Below are positions 9,075 to 17,230 of a stretch of 64,000 bases of DNA, in pieces. The translations under genes were made by a program, and so were the position numbers. Under the pieces are notes generated by a model that saw only the letters and a list, made by a program, of their open reading frames with translations, was not told the origin of the DNA and did not search any database. Position 1 is the first letter of the stretch. Every line of letters begins with the position of its first letter. The stretch lies in assembly GCA_964473155.1 (NCBI GenBank), contig CAYYNT010000003.1, positions 1 to 64,000 of the forward strand. Reading direction: 5' to 3'. The stretch comes from JAJFUG01 sp964473155 (lineage in GTDB: Bacteria; Gemmatimonadota; Glassbacteria; GWA2-58-10).

Positions 9075-9171
9075 GCCTAAACCGGAATTCTCATAATCCC
9101 ACTGCAATAGATTCTCAATATCTCGGGACAGTCTCTCATATTCAGCGTCTAAAAAATATTTCAATGTGCTC

Positions 9172-9200
9172 TTGACAAATCAGAATCAAATGCCTATATA
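9172..9200 (+). promoter_or_regulatory. Strong promoter of the superoxide dismutase gene
   Basis: TTGACA (9172-9177), exactly 17 bases, TATATA (9195-9200). The near-consensus elements suggest high expression unless repressed by the operator that follows. Confidence 0.75.
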
Positions 9201-9207
9201 GATATTG

Positions 9208-9234
9208 TGATTCATTCTCAAAGTGAGATGAATA
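9208..9234 (+). promoter_or_regulatory. Inverted repeat over the SOD transcription start, possible metal/peroxide-regulator box
   Basis: ATTCATTCTCA-AAG-TGAGATGAAT is an inverted repeat with one unpaired base, placed at about +1 to +30. Read on the minus strand the left part is TGAGAATGAATCA, resembling Fur-family boxes. Position and symmetry suggest a repressor site; the regulator is not identifiable from sequence. Confidence 0.45.
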
Positions 9235-9288
9235 AATATCCGTTTCGTTCATGGATCGATAAAGGCTTAATATAACGGAGATAAGACA

Positions 9289-10020
9289 ATGCAAACAACT
9301 ATCGGCCGCCGTTCATTTCTGAAAATCAGCGCAGCCGCTCTGGCGGTGTCATCAGTGCCGTATTCCCGTCCGCTCCGGGCGGCTCAATCATCCGAATCAC
9401 AGACAGGGGGTAATAAAATGCCGGTATTCCAGGTGCCCGATCTTCCGTATGCCGCGAATTCGCTCGAACCGTACATCGATGAACAGACTATGCGGATTCA
9501 TCACGACAAGCATCACCAGGCTTATGTGGACAAGCTCAACGCTGCTCTCCAGGGCCATCCTGAACTGCAGGGGAAAAGCGTGGAACAGTTGCTCCGGGAC
9601 CTTCAGTCCGTGCCGGAGGATATCCGTACAGCGGTGCGTAATCACGGCGGGGGGCACGTCAACCACTCGCTGTTCTGGACCCTGCTGAAAAAGGACGTGA
9701 AGCCTGGCGGAGCGGTGGCCTCGGCGATTGATTCAACGTTCGGCGGATTTGACAATTTCAAGGAAAAATTCTCGGCCGCGGCGGCAGGAGTTTTCGGCAG
9801 CGGCTGGGCCTGGCTTGTGGCCTCGGGCGGCAAGCTGGAGATTGTCGCCACGCCCAATCAGGACAGCCCGCTCAGCCAGGGAAAAACACCGATTCTGGGC
9901 CTGGATGTCTGGGAACACGCTTATTATCTGAAATACCAGAACCGCCGGCCGGAATACATAGCGGGGTTTTTCAACGTGATCAACTGGGACGCGGTTAACG
10001 AGAACCTGAAGAAGGCGTAA
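9289..10020 (+). CDS. sodA: Tat-exported Fe/Mn superoxide dismutase
   Basis: 243 residues. ATG 9289 has CGGAG 9 bases upstream and opens a twin-arginine signal (RRSFLK, 7-12, then a hydrophobic core). The SOD domain begins at residue 44. Metal ligands are recognisable in MRIHHDKHH, GGGHVNHSLFW and LGLDVWEHAYYLKY (Asp and His). The enzyme dismutates superoxide; the signal places it in the periplasm. Odd feature: a second in-frame ATG at 9418 (residue 44), with GGGGGT 7 bases before it, starts an intact cytosolic SOD of 200 residues. Dual targeting by two starts is therefore possible. The symbol denotes the Fe/Mn family only; the metal cannot be decided. Confidence 0.92.
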   Translation: MQTTIGRRSFLKISAAALAVSSVPYSRPLRAAQSSESQTGGNKMPVFQVPDLPYAANSLEPYIDEQTMRIHHDKHHQAYVDKLNAALQGHPELQGKSVEQLLRDLQSVPEDIRTAVRNHGGGHVNHSLFWTLLKKDVKPGGAVASAIDSTFGGFDNFKEKFSAAAAGVFGSGWAWLVASGGKLEIVATPNQDSPLSQGKTPILGLDVWEHAYYLKYQNRRPEYIAGFFNVINWDAVNENLKKA

Positions 10021-10056
10021 AGCGAAGGGCCAGGGGAGGAAGAAAGGTTCTCCGAT

Positions 10057-10095
10057 GGGGCCGTCCGCATCGAATGCGGAGGCCCCGTTGTTTTA
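10057..10095 (+). terminator. Terminator after SOD gene
   Basis: GGGGCC and TCCGCAT pair with ATGCGGA and GGCCCC around a short CGA loop; the T tract is interrupted (GTTGTTTT). Confidence 0.75.
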
Positions 10096-10175
10096 GAAGA
10101 TGAAATTTGCATTGCCCATGCATATATTCTTAATAAGCGAAATATGATAACTTCACAATGACACAGGAGACAGAA

Positions 10176-10403
10176 ATGCCGATAGAGGAACTTGAAATCG
10201 GAGTGCTCGGTATGAGTTGCGGACATTGCGCCGCGAGAGTGGAAAAAGCTGTTCTTGCTTCAGGACCCGGTGTTGAATCCGCCAAGGTGGACCTGGAAGG
10301 GAAAAAAGTCCTGGTCCGTTGTGATACTTCGAAAACCGGCATCGCTAAAATTACCGCCGCAGTGGAAGCGGCGGGATTTGAACCGGTGAAACCGGCTGTG
10401 TAA
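10176..10403 (+). CDS. copZ: Copper chaperone, single heavy-metal-associated domain
   Basis: 75 residues from ATG 10176, preceded by AGGAG at ideal spacing (ATG 10158 has none). One ferredoxin-like HMA domain with GMSCGHC at 12-18; the two Cys bind Cu(I). It is 14 bases upstream of copA and starts with the same MPI-E-EI pattern as the CopA N-terminus, pointing to duplication. Its expected job is to pass copper to the ATPase. No copper-responsive regulator gene is adjacent. Confidence 0.88.
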   Translation: MPIEELEIGVLGMSCGHCAARVEKAVLASGPGVESAKVDLEGKKVLVRCDTSKTGIAKITAAVEAAGFEPVKPAV

Positions 10404-10417
10404 ACCGGGGAGAAAGG

Positions 10418-12664
10418 ATGCCGATCAGGGAAGCTGAAATACCGGTCATCGGGATGCATTGCGCCAACTGCGCCACTCATGTGGAAAAAGCCATCTCGAA
10501 CGGACTGCCTGGGGTGGTTTCGGTGACTGTCAATCTGGCGGGGGAAAACGCCAGGGTAAGATACGACAGCGATCTTACCGGACTTAAAGCCATAGCCGCA
10601 GTTGTCGAGGATGCAGGCTATAAAACGGTTGTGCCGGATGAAACATCTGATAGTGGCGAGGACGGCGAGCAGGCAGCCCGTGATGCGGAAAAGAAAGAAC
10701 GGTGGAGTGAACTCGCGGCCGGGATAGCTTTCACCCTGCCGCTGTTTATCCTCAGCATGTCCCGCGAACTCCCGCCCCTGGCTGTCTGGGCCGGTTCCTC
10801 ATGGTACGACTGGCTTTTGCTCGTCCTGGCCTCGCCGGTGCAGTTCTATACCGGCAGGCTGTTTTACCGTGGGGCCTGGCATGCGCTGGCCGGACGGACC
10901 TCGAACATGGACGTGCTGGTGGCCCTGGGTTCCTCGGCGGCCTATTTTTATTCGCTCGCGGTACTGGTAATGCCGCCGGATCATGGGATGCGGCATGTGT
11001 ATTTTGAAACCTCGGCCATGATAATCACCCTGATCAGCCTGGGCAAATACCTGGAGGCCGGGGCGCGCGGAAAAGCCTCGCGGGCAATCCGCGCCCTGAT
11101 GGACCTGGCGCCGCGACAGGCCGCAGTGCTTGAGCCGGACGGCACTGAGCGCAGCGTGCCGGTGGAAAGGCTCGTACCGGGAATGCTTGTGCTTGTGAGG
11201 CCGGGAGAGCGTTTTCCGGTGGATGGGACTGTGGAAAGCGGCGAAAGCGCGGTCAATGAAAGCCTGCTGACCGGCGAGTCGATGCCGGTGGAAAAAGCTG
11301 TCGGCGGAAAAGTGTTCGGCGGTGCGATCAACGGGCAGGGCTTGTTGACCGTGCGGGCCACTGGAGTGGGGGAACATACCGCGCTGGCCCAGATCATCCG
11401 CCTCGTGCGGCAGGCTCAGGCCGGGAAAGCTCCGATCCAGAGGCTTGCCGACCGCGTGGCTGCGGTGTTTGTCCCGTCGATAATCGTTATCTCGCTGTTG
11501 ACGTTCTGTCTATGGTGGATACTGGGCGGCGATCTGATAAACGCCATGGTGCGTATGACCGCCGTGCTTGTTATCGCATGCCCTTGCGCTCTGGGGCTGG
11601 CTACGCCGGTGGCCGTGATGGCGGCCGGCGGACGGGGAGCGCAGGCGGGAGTGCTGTTCAAGGACCCGGCGGCCATCGAAAAAACAGCCCGCCTGAATAC
11701 CGTCCTTTTCGACAAAACCGGCACGCTGACCCGCGGAGAACCGGAGCTGATCCGCTGGAAGGCGCTGGGAAATATTGCGCCACAGGATGTACTCCGTCTG
11801 GCCGCCTCTGCCGAAAGCGGATCTGAGCACCCGCTGGGGCGGGCGATCGTGCGCGGCGCCCGGGAGAGAGATATCCAGCTTTCGCTGCCGCAGGAGTTCA
11901 TTTCGACGGGAGGATTTGGGGTGGAGGCCTTGTGCGAGGGATATCGCGCGAGGGCCGGGAAACGCGAGTGGGCGTTGGGCGATTCGCGGATAGATGAGCA
12001 GACCGCTGCCTTTGAAGCGGAAATACATTCACGCGGCGGGACAGCGGTCTGGCTGAGCCTGGATGGCTCTCCGGCCGGACTTTTCGAACTGTCGGACCGG
12101 ATCCGGGAAACCGCGGTGGCAACCCTGGAAACACTGCGCAGACATGGGATCGAAACCGTGCTGGTGACCGGAGATTCTGAACCGGCGGCGCGCGCGGTGG
12201 CCTCCGCGACCGGGATAGCGATTGTCGAGGCGAACGTTCCGCCTGGCGGCAAGGCCGAGGTCGTGAAATCCTTCCAGGCGCGCGGAAGGGTGACCGGGTT
12301 TGTGGGCGACGGGATCAACGACGCTCCGGCCCTGGCCTGCGCGGATGCCGGAATAGCCATGAGTTCGGGGGCGGATGTTGCTCTGGAGGCGTCGGATATA
12401 ACTCTGGCGGGAGGTGAGCTGAAAGGCGTCTGGCGTGCCGTTGCTCTTGCACGGGCCACTATGAGCGTTATCCGCCAGAACCTTTTCTGGGCTTTTTTCT
12501 ACAACCTGGCTTTGATTCCGGCGGCGGCGGGAGCGTTTCACCATGTCATGTGGCTGCCCGCTTTCCTGCGTGACCTTCACCCCATGTTAGCCGCTGCCGC
12601 CATGGCCGCTTCCAGCCTCACTGTTGTTTTGAATTCTCTGCGTATCACGCGCCTTGAGCTTTAA
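10418..12664 (+). CDS. copA: Copper-exporting P1B-type ATPase CopA
   Basis: 748 residues, GGGGAGAAAGG before ATG. One N-terminal HMA domain (GMHCANC at 12-18), then a membrane segment pair, the actuator domain with TGES, CPC at 388-390 in the transport helix, the phosphorylation site DKTGTLT (Asp432), an SEHPLG nucleotide motif, GDGINDAPAL and two final helices. CPC and HMA mark the P1B-1 group, which exports Cu(I) or Ag(I) using ATP. Operon with the chaperone just upstream. Confidence 0.94.
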   Translation: MPIREAEIPVIGMHCANCATHVEKAISNGLPGVVSVTVNLAGENARVRYDSDLTGLKAIAAVVEDAGYKTVVPDETSDSGEDGEQAARDAEKKERWSELAAGIAFTLPLFILSMSRELPPLAVWAGSSWYDWLLLVLASPVQFYTGRLFYRGAWHALAGRTSNMDVLVALGSSAAYFYSLAVLVMPPDHGMRHVYFETSAMIITLISLGKYLEAGARGKASRAIRALMDLAPRQAAVLEPDGTERSVPVERLVPGMLVLVRPGERFPVDGTVESGESAVNESLLTGESMPVEKAVGGKVFGGAINGQGLLTVRATGVGEHTALAQIIRLVRQAQAGKAPIQRLADRVAAVFVPSIIVISLLTFCLWWILGGDLINAMVRMTAVLVIACPCALGLATPVAVMAAGGRGAQAGVLFKDPAAIEKTARLNTVLFDKTGTLTRGEPELIRWKALGNIAPQDVLRLAASAESGSEHPLGRAIVRGARERDIQLSLPQEFISTGGFGVEALCEGYRARAGKREWALGDSRIDEQTAAFEAEIHSRGGTAVWLSLDGSPAGLFELSDRIRETAVATLETLRRHGIETVLVTGDSEPAARAVASATGIAIVEANVPPGGKAEVVKSFQARGRVTGFVGDGINDAPALACADAGIAMSSGADVALEASDITLAGGELKGVWRAVALARATMSVIRQNLFWAFFYNLALIPAAAGAFHHVMWLPAFLRDLHPMLAAAAMAASSLTVVLNSLRITRLEL

Positions 12665-12719
12665 ACGGCGACATTTGAATATATTTTCCCATTAAACTGC
12701 ACAATTAAGTCAACAAGAC

Positions 12720-12748
12720 TTGACAGGCATCCGGATCCTTTATATAAT
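12720..12748 (+). promoter_or_regulatory. Consensus promoter of the Rrf2 operon
   Basis: TTGACA (12720-12725), 17 bases, TATAAT (12743-12748): perfect sigma70 boxes. Confidence 0.85.
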
Positions 12749-12772
12749 AATCAGGTACTTGAATACCTGATT
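12749..12772 (+). promoter_or_regulatory. Perfect palindromic operator, probable Rrf2 autoregulatory site
   Basis: AATCAGGTA - CTTGAA - TACCTGATT: nine base pairs of perfect dyad symmetry starting directly after the -10 box and covering the start point. The 24-base size suits an Rrf2 dimer. The adjacent downstream gene is the Rrf2 protein, so autorepression is the simplest reading. Confidence 0.75.
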
Positions 12773-12799
12773 GTAACTTTTTAGAGAAAGTTCCTGCTT

Positions 12800-13231
12800 A
12801 TGGATATGCTCAGGCTTTCGGAAGCCGCTTCGCTTGCCCTGCACACGATGGTTTATCTTTCGTCGCATCCGGAGGGGCAGGCCTCGGCGCGGGAGATCGC
12901 CGGTGACCTGAATGTTTCCGAAGCACACCTGTCAAAGGTGCTGCAGCGCCTGGCGCGTTTCGGACTGGTGGTCTCGGCGCGCGGGCCGAAAGGCGGCTTC
13001 AGTATCGCTCCGGGACGGGACAACGCCACGCTGCTCGACATCTACGAGGCCATCGAGGGGCCGATCCCGGACCGCAAGTGTTTTCGCAGCACAAGTATAT
13101 GCAGTGGAAGGCATTGCATTTTCGGTAATCTGCTGGAAGATGTGAACAAACAGGTTAAAGACTATATGGCTGAAACAAGCCTGCCCGATCTGGCGGCTAC
13201 ATTCGGAGGTAAAGTTGAAACAGTATCGTAA
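12800..13231 (+). CDS. Rrf2-family transcription regulator with [Fe-S]-type cysteines
   Basis: 143 residues. Winged helix N-terminus (LSEAASLALHTMVYLS...; recognition helix near VSEAHLSKVLQRL) with the family wing GPKGGFSI at 62-69. Three Cys at 94, 101 and 106 (C-x6-C-x4-C) in the place where IscR and NsrR hold their clusters, so cluster binding is likely. The operon it heads (ferredoxin-like protein, YgbA family) and the SUF genes beyond favour sensing of nitric oxide or Fe-S status; NsrR-like versus IscR-like cannot be settled here. No strong ribosome site is seen before ATG 12800; ATG 12806 is an alternative. Confidence 0.9.
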   Translation: MDMLRLSEAASLALHTMVYLSSHPEGQASAREIAGDLNVSEAHLSKVLQRLARFGLVVSARGPKGGFSIAPGRDNATLLDIYEAIEGPIPDRKCFRSTSICSGRHCIFGNLLEDVNKQVKDYMAETSLPDLAATFGGKVETVS

Positions 13232-14003
13232 GGTGATCCGGATAAACGAGGACCTGTGCGATGGTTGCGGGCAGTGCGTGACGGCCTGCGCCGAGGGCGC
13301 GATAAAGGTCATCGACGGCAAGGCCAGGCTGGTGAGCGAAACCTATTGCGACGGGCTGGGGGCCTGTCTGGGCGATTGCCCGCAGGGTGCGATCAGCATG
13401 GAGGAGCGCGAGGCGGATGTGTTCGATGAACAGGCGGTCAAGGCGCACCTTGCGTCTCTTGTGCAGGGACAAATCAAAACCGCGCATGGGATGGGTGCAC
13501 CAGGAGAAAAACAATTCCAGGGTTGCCCCGGCTCGCTGGCCCGGATGCTTCAGCAGGAAAGCCCCCGTCCTGATAAACCGGTGGATTCCGAGGCAGGCGC
13601 GCCTCTGCAGTCCCGTCTCAGGAACTGGCCGGTGCAGCTCAAGCTGGCCCCGCTCAGCGCGCCCTATTATCAGGGAGCGAAAATTTTACTCAGCGCCGAC
13701 TGCGCCCCGTTCTCATACGCCGATTTTCATCGCACGTTCCTGGAAGGCAGGTTGGCGCTGGTGGGCTGCCCGAAACTGGATGATCTCGAGCTCTACGAGA
13801 ACAAGCTCACGAACATCCTTTCGGGAAACGATATCCGCTCGGTGGATGTGGTCTATATGGAGGTGCCGTGCTGCACGGGACTGGCTTTCATGGCCCGGCG
13901 CGCCATTCAGGCCTCCGGACGGGACATACCCTTACGTCTGATCCGCATAGGGATAAAAGGCGAGATACTCGAAACTGTCGACCAGCCCAGGGTGGCGGTT
14001 TGA
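13215..14003 (+). CDS. Two-[4Fe-4S] ferredoxin-like protein with a C-terminal domain
   Basis: 262 residues, TTG start at 13215 with a perfect GGAGGT 4 bases upstream; it overlaps the end of the Rrf2 gene by 17 bases, implying coupled translation. N-terminus has two 4Fe-4S motifs, CDGCGQCVTAC and CDGLGACLGDCP; in the second the usual CxxC spacing is changed (C-x4-C-x3-C), so one cluster may differ. A linker of about 60 residues rich in Gln/Pro follows. The C-terminal domain (about 140-255) contains FSYADFH, LVGCPKLDD and VYMEVPCCTGLAFMARRA, with conserved-looking Cys. It is of the kind annotated only as 4Fe-4S binding protein in anaerobes; I cannot name a reaction. Confidence 0.85.
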   Translation: MKQYRKVIRINEDLCDGCGQCVTACAEGAIKVIDGKARLVSETYCDGLGACLGDCPQGAISMEEREADVFDEQAVKAHLASLVQGQIKTAHGMGAPGEKQFQGCPGSLARMLQQESPRPDKPVDSEAGAPLQSRLRNWPVQLKLAPLSAPYYQGAKILLSADCAPFSYADFHRTFLEGRLALVGCPKLDDLELYENKLTNILSGNDIRSVDVVYMEVPCCTGLAFMARRAIQASGRDIPLRLIRIGIKGEILETVDQPRVAV

Positions 14004-14027
14004 TCGATTCCGGAAAGCGGGTTAAAG

Positions 14028-14330
14028 ATGCCGGGGAATAAAGAGCGCGAGTTCGCAACCCTGAAAAGGTTTGTCGAGGTCTACTGCGAAAACCATCACG
14101 AGCGGCCGGAGAGTGGGGGAGTATGCCCGGAGTGCACCGAGCTTCTCGAATATGCGCACGGACGGCTGGACAAGTGTCCATATGATCCGAAGCCCAAGTG
14201 CAAGGATTGCCCCACGCACTGTTACCGTCCGCGCTACAGGCAGCAGGTGCGCGAGGTGATGAAGTTCAGCGGGATGTATTTCGTGAAGCGGGGCAGGGTC
14301 GACTGGCTGGTGAAATATTTCATGAGTTGA
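14028..14330 (+). CDS. ygbA: YgbA family (nitrous-oxide-stimulated promoter) protein
   Basis: 100 residues. The pattern CPECTELLEYAHGRLDKC, CKDCPTHCYRPRYRQQVREVM and a final GMYF matches the YgbA_NO family, which in enterobacteria belongs to the NsrR nitric-oxide regulon and helps recovery from nitrosative stress. Seven Cys and a His suggest a metal or Fe-S site. It is 24 bases behind the ferredoxin-like gene and in the operon of an Rrf2 regulator, the same regulator family as NsrR, which supports the identification. Confidence 0.85.
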   Translation: MPGNKEREFATLKRFVEVYCENHHERPESGGVCPECTELLEYAHGRLDKCPYDPKPKCKDCPTHCYRPRYRQQVREVMKFSGMYFVKRGRVDWLVKYFMS

Positions 14331-14410
14331 TTGGAAGAGCGGAAAGGGTATTAATGACTCGTTAGTTTGAGATTGAGTCTCTGTAACTGATATGGCAAAT
14401 GAAAGCTGGC

Positions 14411-14428
14411 CCGGCGGTTGAGCGCCGG
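14411..14428 (+). other. Small hairpin in the sufB leader
   Basis: CCGGCG-GTTGAG-CGCCGG, 20 bases before the sufB ribosome site (AAAGGAG). There is no T tract. No clear promoter is seen in 14331-14457, so sufB may be read partly from the Rrf2 operon. Role unknown. Confidence 0.4.
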
Positions 14429-14457
14429 TAAAGCTTCAGGTTAAAGGAGATGAGTTT

Positions 14458-15870
14458 ATGACTACGCAGACAATAGTCCTCGACCCCCGCGGCAGCTACG
14501 AGGAAAAATGGGGCTGGAAGGACCCGGAACAGTATGTTTTCAAGCCGAAACGCGGATTGAGCCGGGAAGTGGTTGAGGAGATCACTTTCATGAAATCCGA
14601 GCCCGAGTGGATGCGTTCTTTCCGGCTCAAGGCGTACGAGCGTTTTATTACCAGGCCCATGCCTCTCTGGGGCGCGGACCTGAGCGGGATAGATTTCCAG
14701 AACATATTCTATTTCCTCCGTGCCACAGAAAAGCAAGGCCGTTCCTGGGACGAGGTGCCGGAGGCTATCAAGCGCACGTTCGACCGTCTTGGAATCCCGG
14801 AGGCTGAACGCAAGCACCTGGCCGGGGTCAGCGCTCAGTACGAATCCGAGGTGGTCTATCACAGGATGCAGGAAGACCTGGAGAAAAAGGGCGTCCTTTT
14901 CACCGACATGGACACCGCGGTTAAGAAGTATCCTGATATCGTGAAGAAGTATTTCGCCACCGTGATTCCGGCCGGAGACAACAAGCTGGCCGCGCTGAAC
15001 AGCGCGGTCTGGTCCGGCGGATCGTTCATCTATGTCCCCAAGGGCGTGCGGGTGGATGTGCCGTTGCAGGCCTATTTCAGGATCAATGCCGAGAACGCGG
15101 GCCAGTTTGAGCGCACATTGATAATCGCGGATGAAGGCTCGTATGTCCACTATGTCGAGGGTTGCACAGCGCCGGTCTACAGCAGCGAGTCGCTGCACTC
15201 GGCCGTGGTCGAGCTGATCGCCCTGCCGCACTCGCGTATCCGTTATACGACCATTCAGAACTGGTCGAACAACGTCTACAACCTGGTGACCAAGCGCGCC
15301 GTGGCCGGGGAAGGGGCGGTGGTGGAGTGGGTGGACGGCAACCTGGGGTCGCGCGTGACCATGAAATACCCCTCGGTGATCTTGAAGGGCCGCAAGGCTC
15401 ACGGCGAAGTTCTCTCGCTGGCTTTCGCCGGGAAGGGACAGCAGCAGGACACCGGGGCGAAAATGATTCACCTGGCTCCGGAGACAAGCTCGATTATAGT
15501 TTCCAAGTCTATCTCAAAGGACGGAGGCAGGACAAGCTACCGCGGGCTGGTCAAGGTGGAGAAGGGCGCGCGTAAAGTTAAAAGCAATGTAAGGTGCGAT
15601 GCCCTTCTGATAGACGATCATTCGCGCTCGGACACCTATCCCTACATGAATATCAACGAGGAAGAGGTGGAGATCGGTCACGAGGCGACCGTGGCCCGGA
15701 TCGGCGATGAGCAGCTTTTCTACCTGATGAGCCGCGGCCTGACCGAGGAGGAATCCGGGGCCATGATCGTTCGCGGATTTATCGAGCCGATTGTCAAACA
15801 GTTGCCTATGGAGTACGCGGTCGAGCTGAATCGCCTGATTGAGTTGCAGATGGAAGGTTCTGTGGGGTGA
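14458..15870 (+). CDS. sufB: Fe-S cluster assembly protein SufB
   Basis: 470 residues, AAAGGAGATG before ATG. N-terminal helical part with KSEPEWMRSFRLKAYERF, then the SUF beta-helix core (NSAVWSGGSFIYVPKGVRVDVPLQ; AETSSII...RTSYRGLV) and the C-terminal DTYPYMNINEEEVEIGHEATVARI, GLTEEESGAMIVRGF. Scaffold on which Fe-S clusters are built within the SufBC2D complex. First gene of the suf cluster. Confidence 0.97.
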   Translation: MTTQTIVLDPRGSYEEKWGWKDPEQYVFKPKRGLSREVVEEITFMKSEPEWMRSFRLKAYERFITRPMPLWGADLSGIDFQNIFYFLRATEKQGRSWDEVPEAIKRTFDRLGIPEAERKHLAGVSAQYESEVVYHRMQEDLEKKGVLFTDMDTAVKKYPDIVKKYFATVIPAGDNKLAALNSAVWSGGSFIYVPKGVRVDVPLQAYFRINAENAGQFERTLIIADEGSYVHYVEGCTAPVYSSESLHSAVVELIALPHSRIRYTTIQNWSNNVYNLVTKRAVAGEGAVVEWVDGNLGSRVTMKYPSVILKGRKAHGEVLSLAFAGKGQQQDTGAKMIHLAPETSSIIVSKSISKDGGRTSYRGLVKVEKGARKVKSNVRCDALLIDDHSRSDTYPYMNINEEEVEIGHEATVARIGDEQLFYLMSRGLTEEESGAMIVRGFIEPIVKQLPMEYAVELNRLIELQMEGSVG

Positions 15871-15904
15871 TGAGTTATGTGTCGTACTTAAACCTGTGGA
15901 TTAG

Positions 15905-17230
15905 ATGGGTGTGATTATTATGACAACGACCAGTCTGATGGATAATACGCTTGAGCAGCTTGCCGAAAGAGGGCCGGGCTGGCTCGCCGATATTCGCCGC
16001 GAGGCCTGGGAACGCTTCAGGAATATAGACCCGCCGAGTGGCAGGGAAGAACGCTGGCGCTACACGGATCTTAAGCTGATTTCACCGGAAGATTATCCGA
16101 ACGCCGGTGAGGATGACACCTGTATGCCGGACAGAATTCCTGACAAGGCCCGCGCTGCGCTGTCGCTGACCGGGACCGGTTCGGCCGGAGAACTTGTGCA
16201 TGTGGATGGGCGAAGGTTTTCGCTAAACCTGTCGGATGAGGCCCGGAATGCCGGGGTCATCCTGACAGATATGGATAGTGCGGCCAGAGAGTACGGGACT
16301 CTGCTGAAGCCTCGTCTGGCCAGCCTTATTGGAGCGAGCGACCTTTACACAAGCTGGAACCTGGCCCTTCACCGCGGCGGCGCTTTTCTTTACGTCCCGC
16401 CTGAGGTTGAGCTGAACATGCCGCTCCAGTCCCTGCACTGGCTTAATTCCGCCGGGGCTGCGGTTCAGCCGCGCACTGTTATAATAGTGGACCGCGGAGC
16501 GAGCGTGGTGTTCAACGATATTTACGCCTCGGGTCCGCTGGAGACTCCCACCCTCGTGAACCCGGTTACAGAGCTGTTCGCGGCCACAGGTTCCAGGGTG
16601 GGCTGGGTCACCTGGCAGGACTGGGGCGCCGGAGTCCGTCAGGTCTCGCGGATAAAGGCGCGTCTGGCCGAGCGGGCCTCGCTCAACACCCTGCTGGTCA
16701 CGCTGGGAGCGGATTTCTCGCGCACCTGGAAAGAATGCCTTCTTGCCGGAGAGGGCGCGGAAAGTATCATGCTCGGACTTTATTTCCCGCACCGCAGCCA
16801 GCAGTTCGAGCACTGGACCGTGCAGGACCATGCCGCTCCGCATACGAAAAGCGACCTTCTGTACAAGGGTGCGCTGGATGACAGCGGCAGATCGGTGTAT
16901 TACGGCACGATCCGCGTGCGTGAACAGGCCCGCGGCACGGATGCCTACCAGGCGAACCGTAACCTGACTCTCAGCCCGCAGGCCCGGGCCGATACGAATC
17001 CGCAGCTTGAGATAGAGACCAATGACGTGCGCTGCACCCATGGGGCCACCGTGGGCAAGGTAGACCCGGAGCAGGTGTTCTATTTGACCTCGCGGGGCAT
17101 ACCCGCTCCAGAGGCCGAGCGCCTTCTTGTTTTCGGTTTTTTCAACGAGGTGCTTGAACGGGTGCGCTGGTCCGGCATGCACGAACTTCTGGCCGAAAAA
17201 ATTCTGTCCAAGCTGGAGGAACGCAAATGA
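15905..17230 (+). CDS. sufD: Fe-S cluster assembly protein SufD
   Basis: 441 residues; ATG 15905 or, with a somewhat better GGGTGTG in front, ATG 15923. Same beta-helix fold as SufB: NLALHRGGAFLYVPPEVELNMPLQ in the middle and HGATVGKVDPEQVFYLTSRGIP near the end, with DTNPQLEIETNDVRC preceding. It pairs with SufB and SufC. The stop overlaps the next start (ATGA, 17227). Confidence 0.94.
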   Translation: MGVIIMTTTSLMDNTLEQLAERGPGWLADIRREAWERFRNIDPPSGREERWRYTDLKLISPEDYPNAGEDDTCMPDRIPDKARAALSLTGTGSAGELVHVDGRRFSLNLSDEARNAGVILTDMDSAAREYGTLLKPRLASLIGASDLYTSWNLALHRGGAFLYVPPEVELNMPLQSLHWLNSAGAAVQPRTVIIVDRGASVVFNDIYASGPLETPTLVNPVTELFAATGSRVGWVTWQDWGAGVRQVSRIKARLAERASLNTLLVTLGADFSRTWKECLLAGEGAESIMLGLYFPHRSQQFEHWTVQDHAAPHTKSDLLYKGALDDSGRSVYYGTIRVREQARGTDAYQANRNLTLSPQARADTNPQLEIETNDVRCTHGATVGKVDPEQVFYLTSRGIPAPEAERLLVFGFFNEVLERVRWSGMHELLAEKILSKLEERK

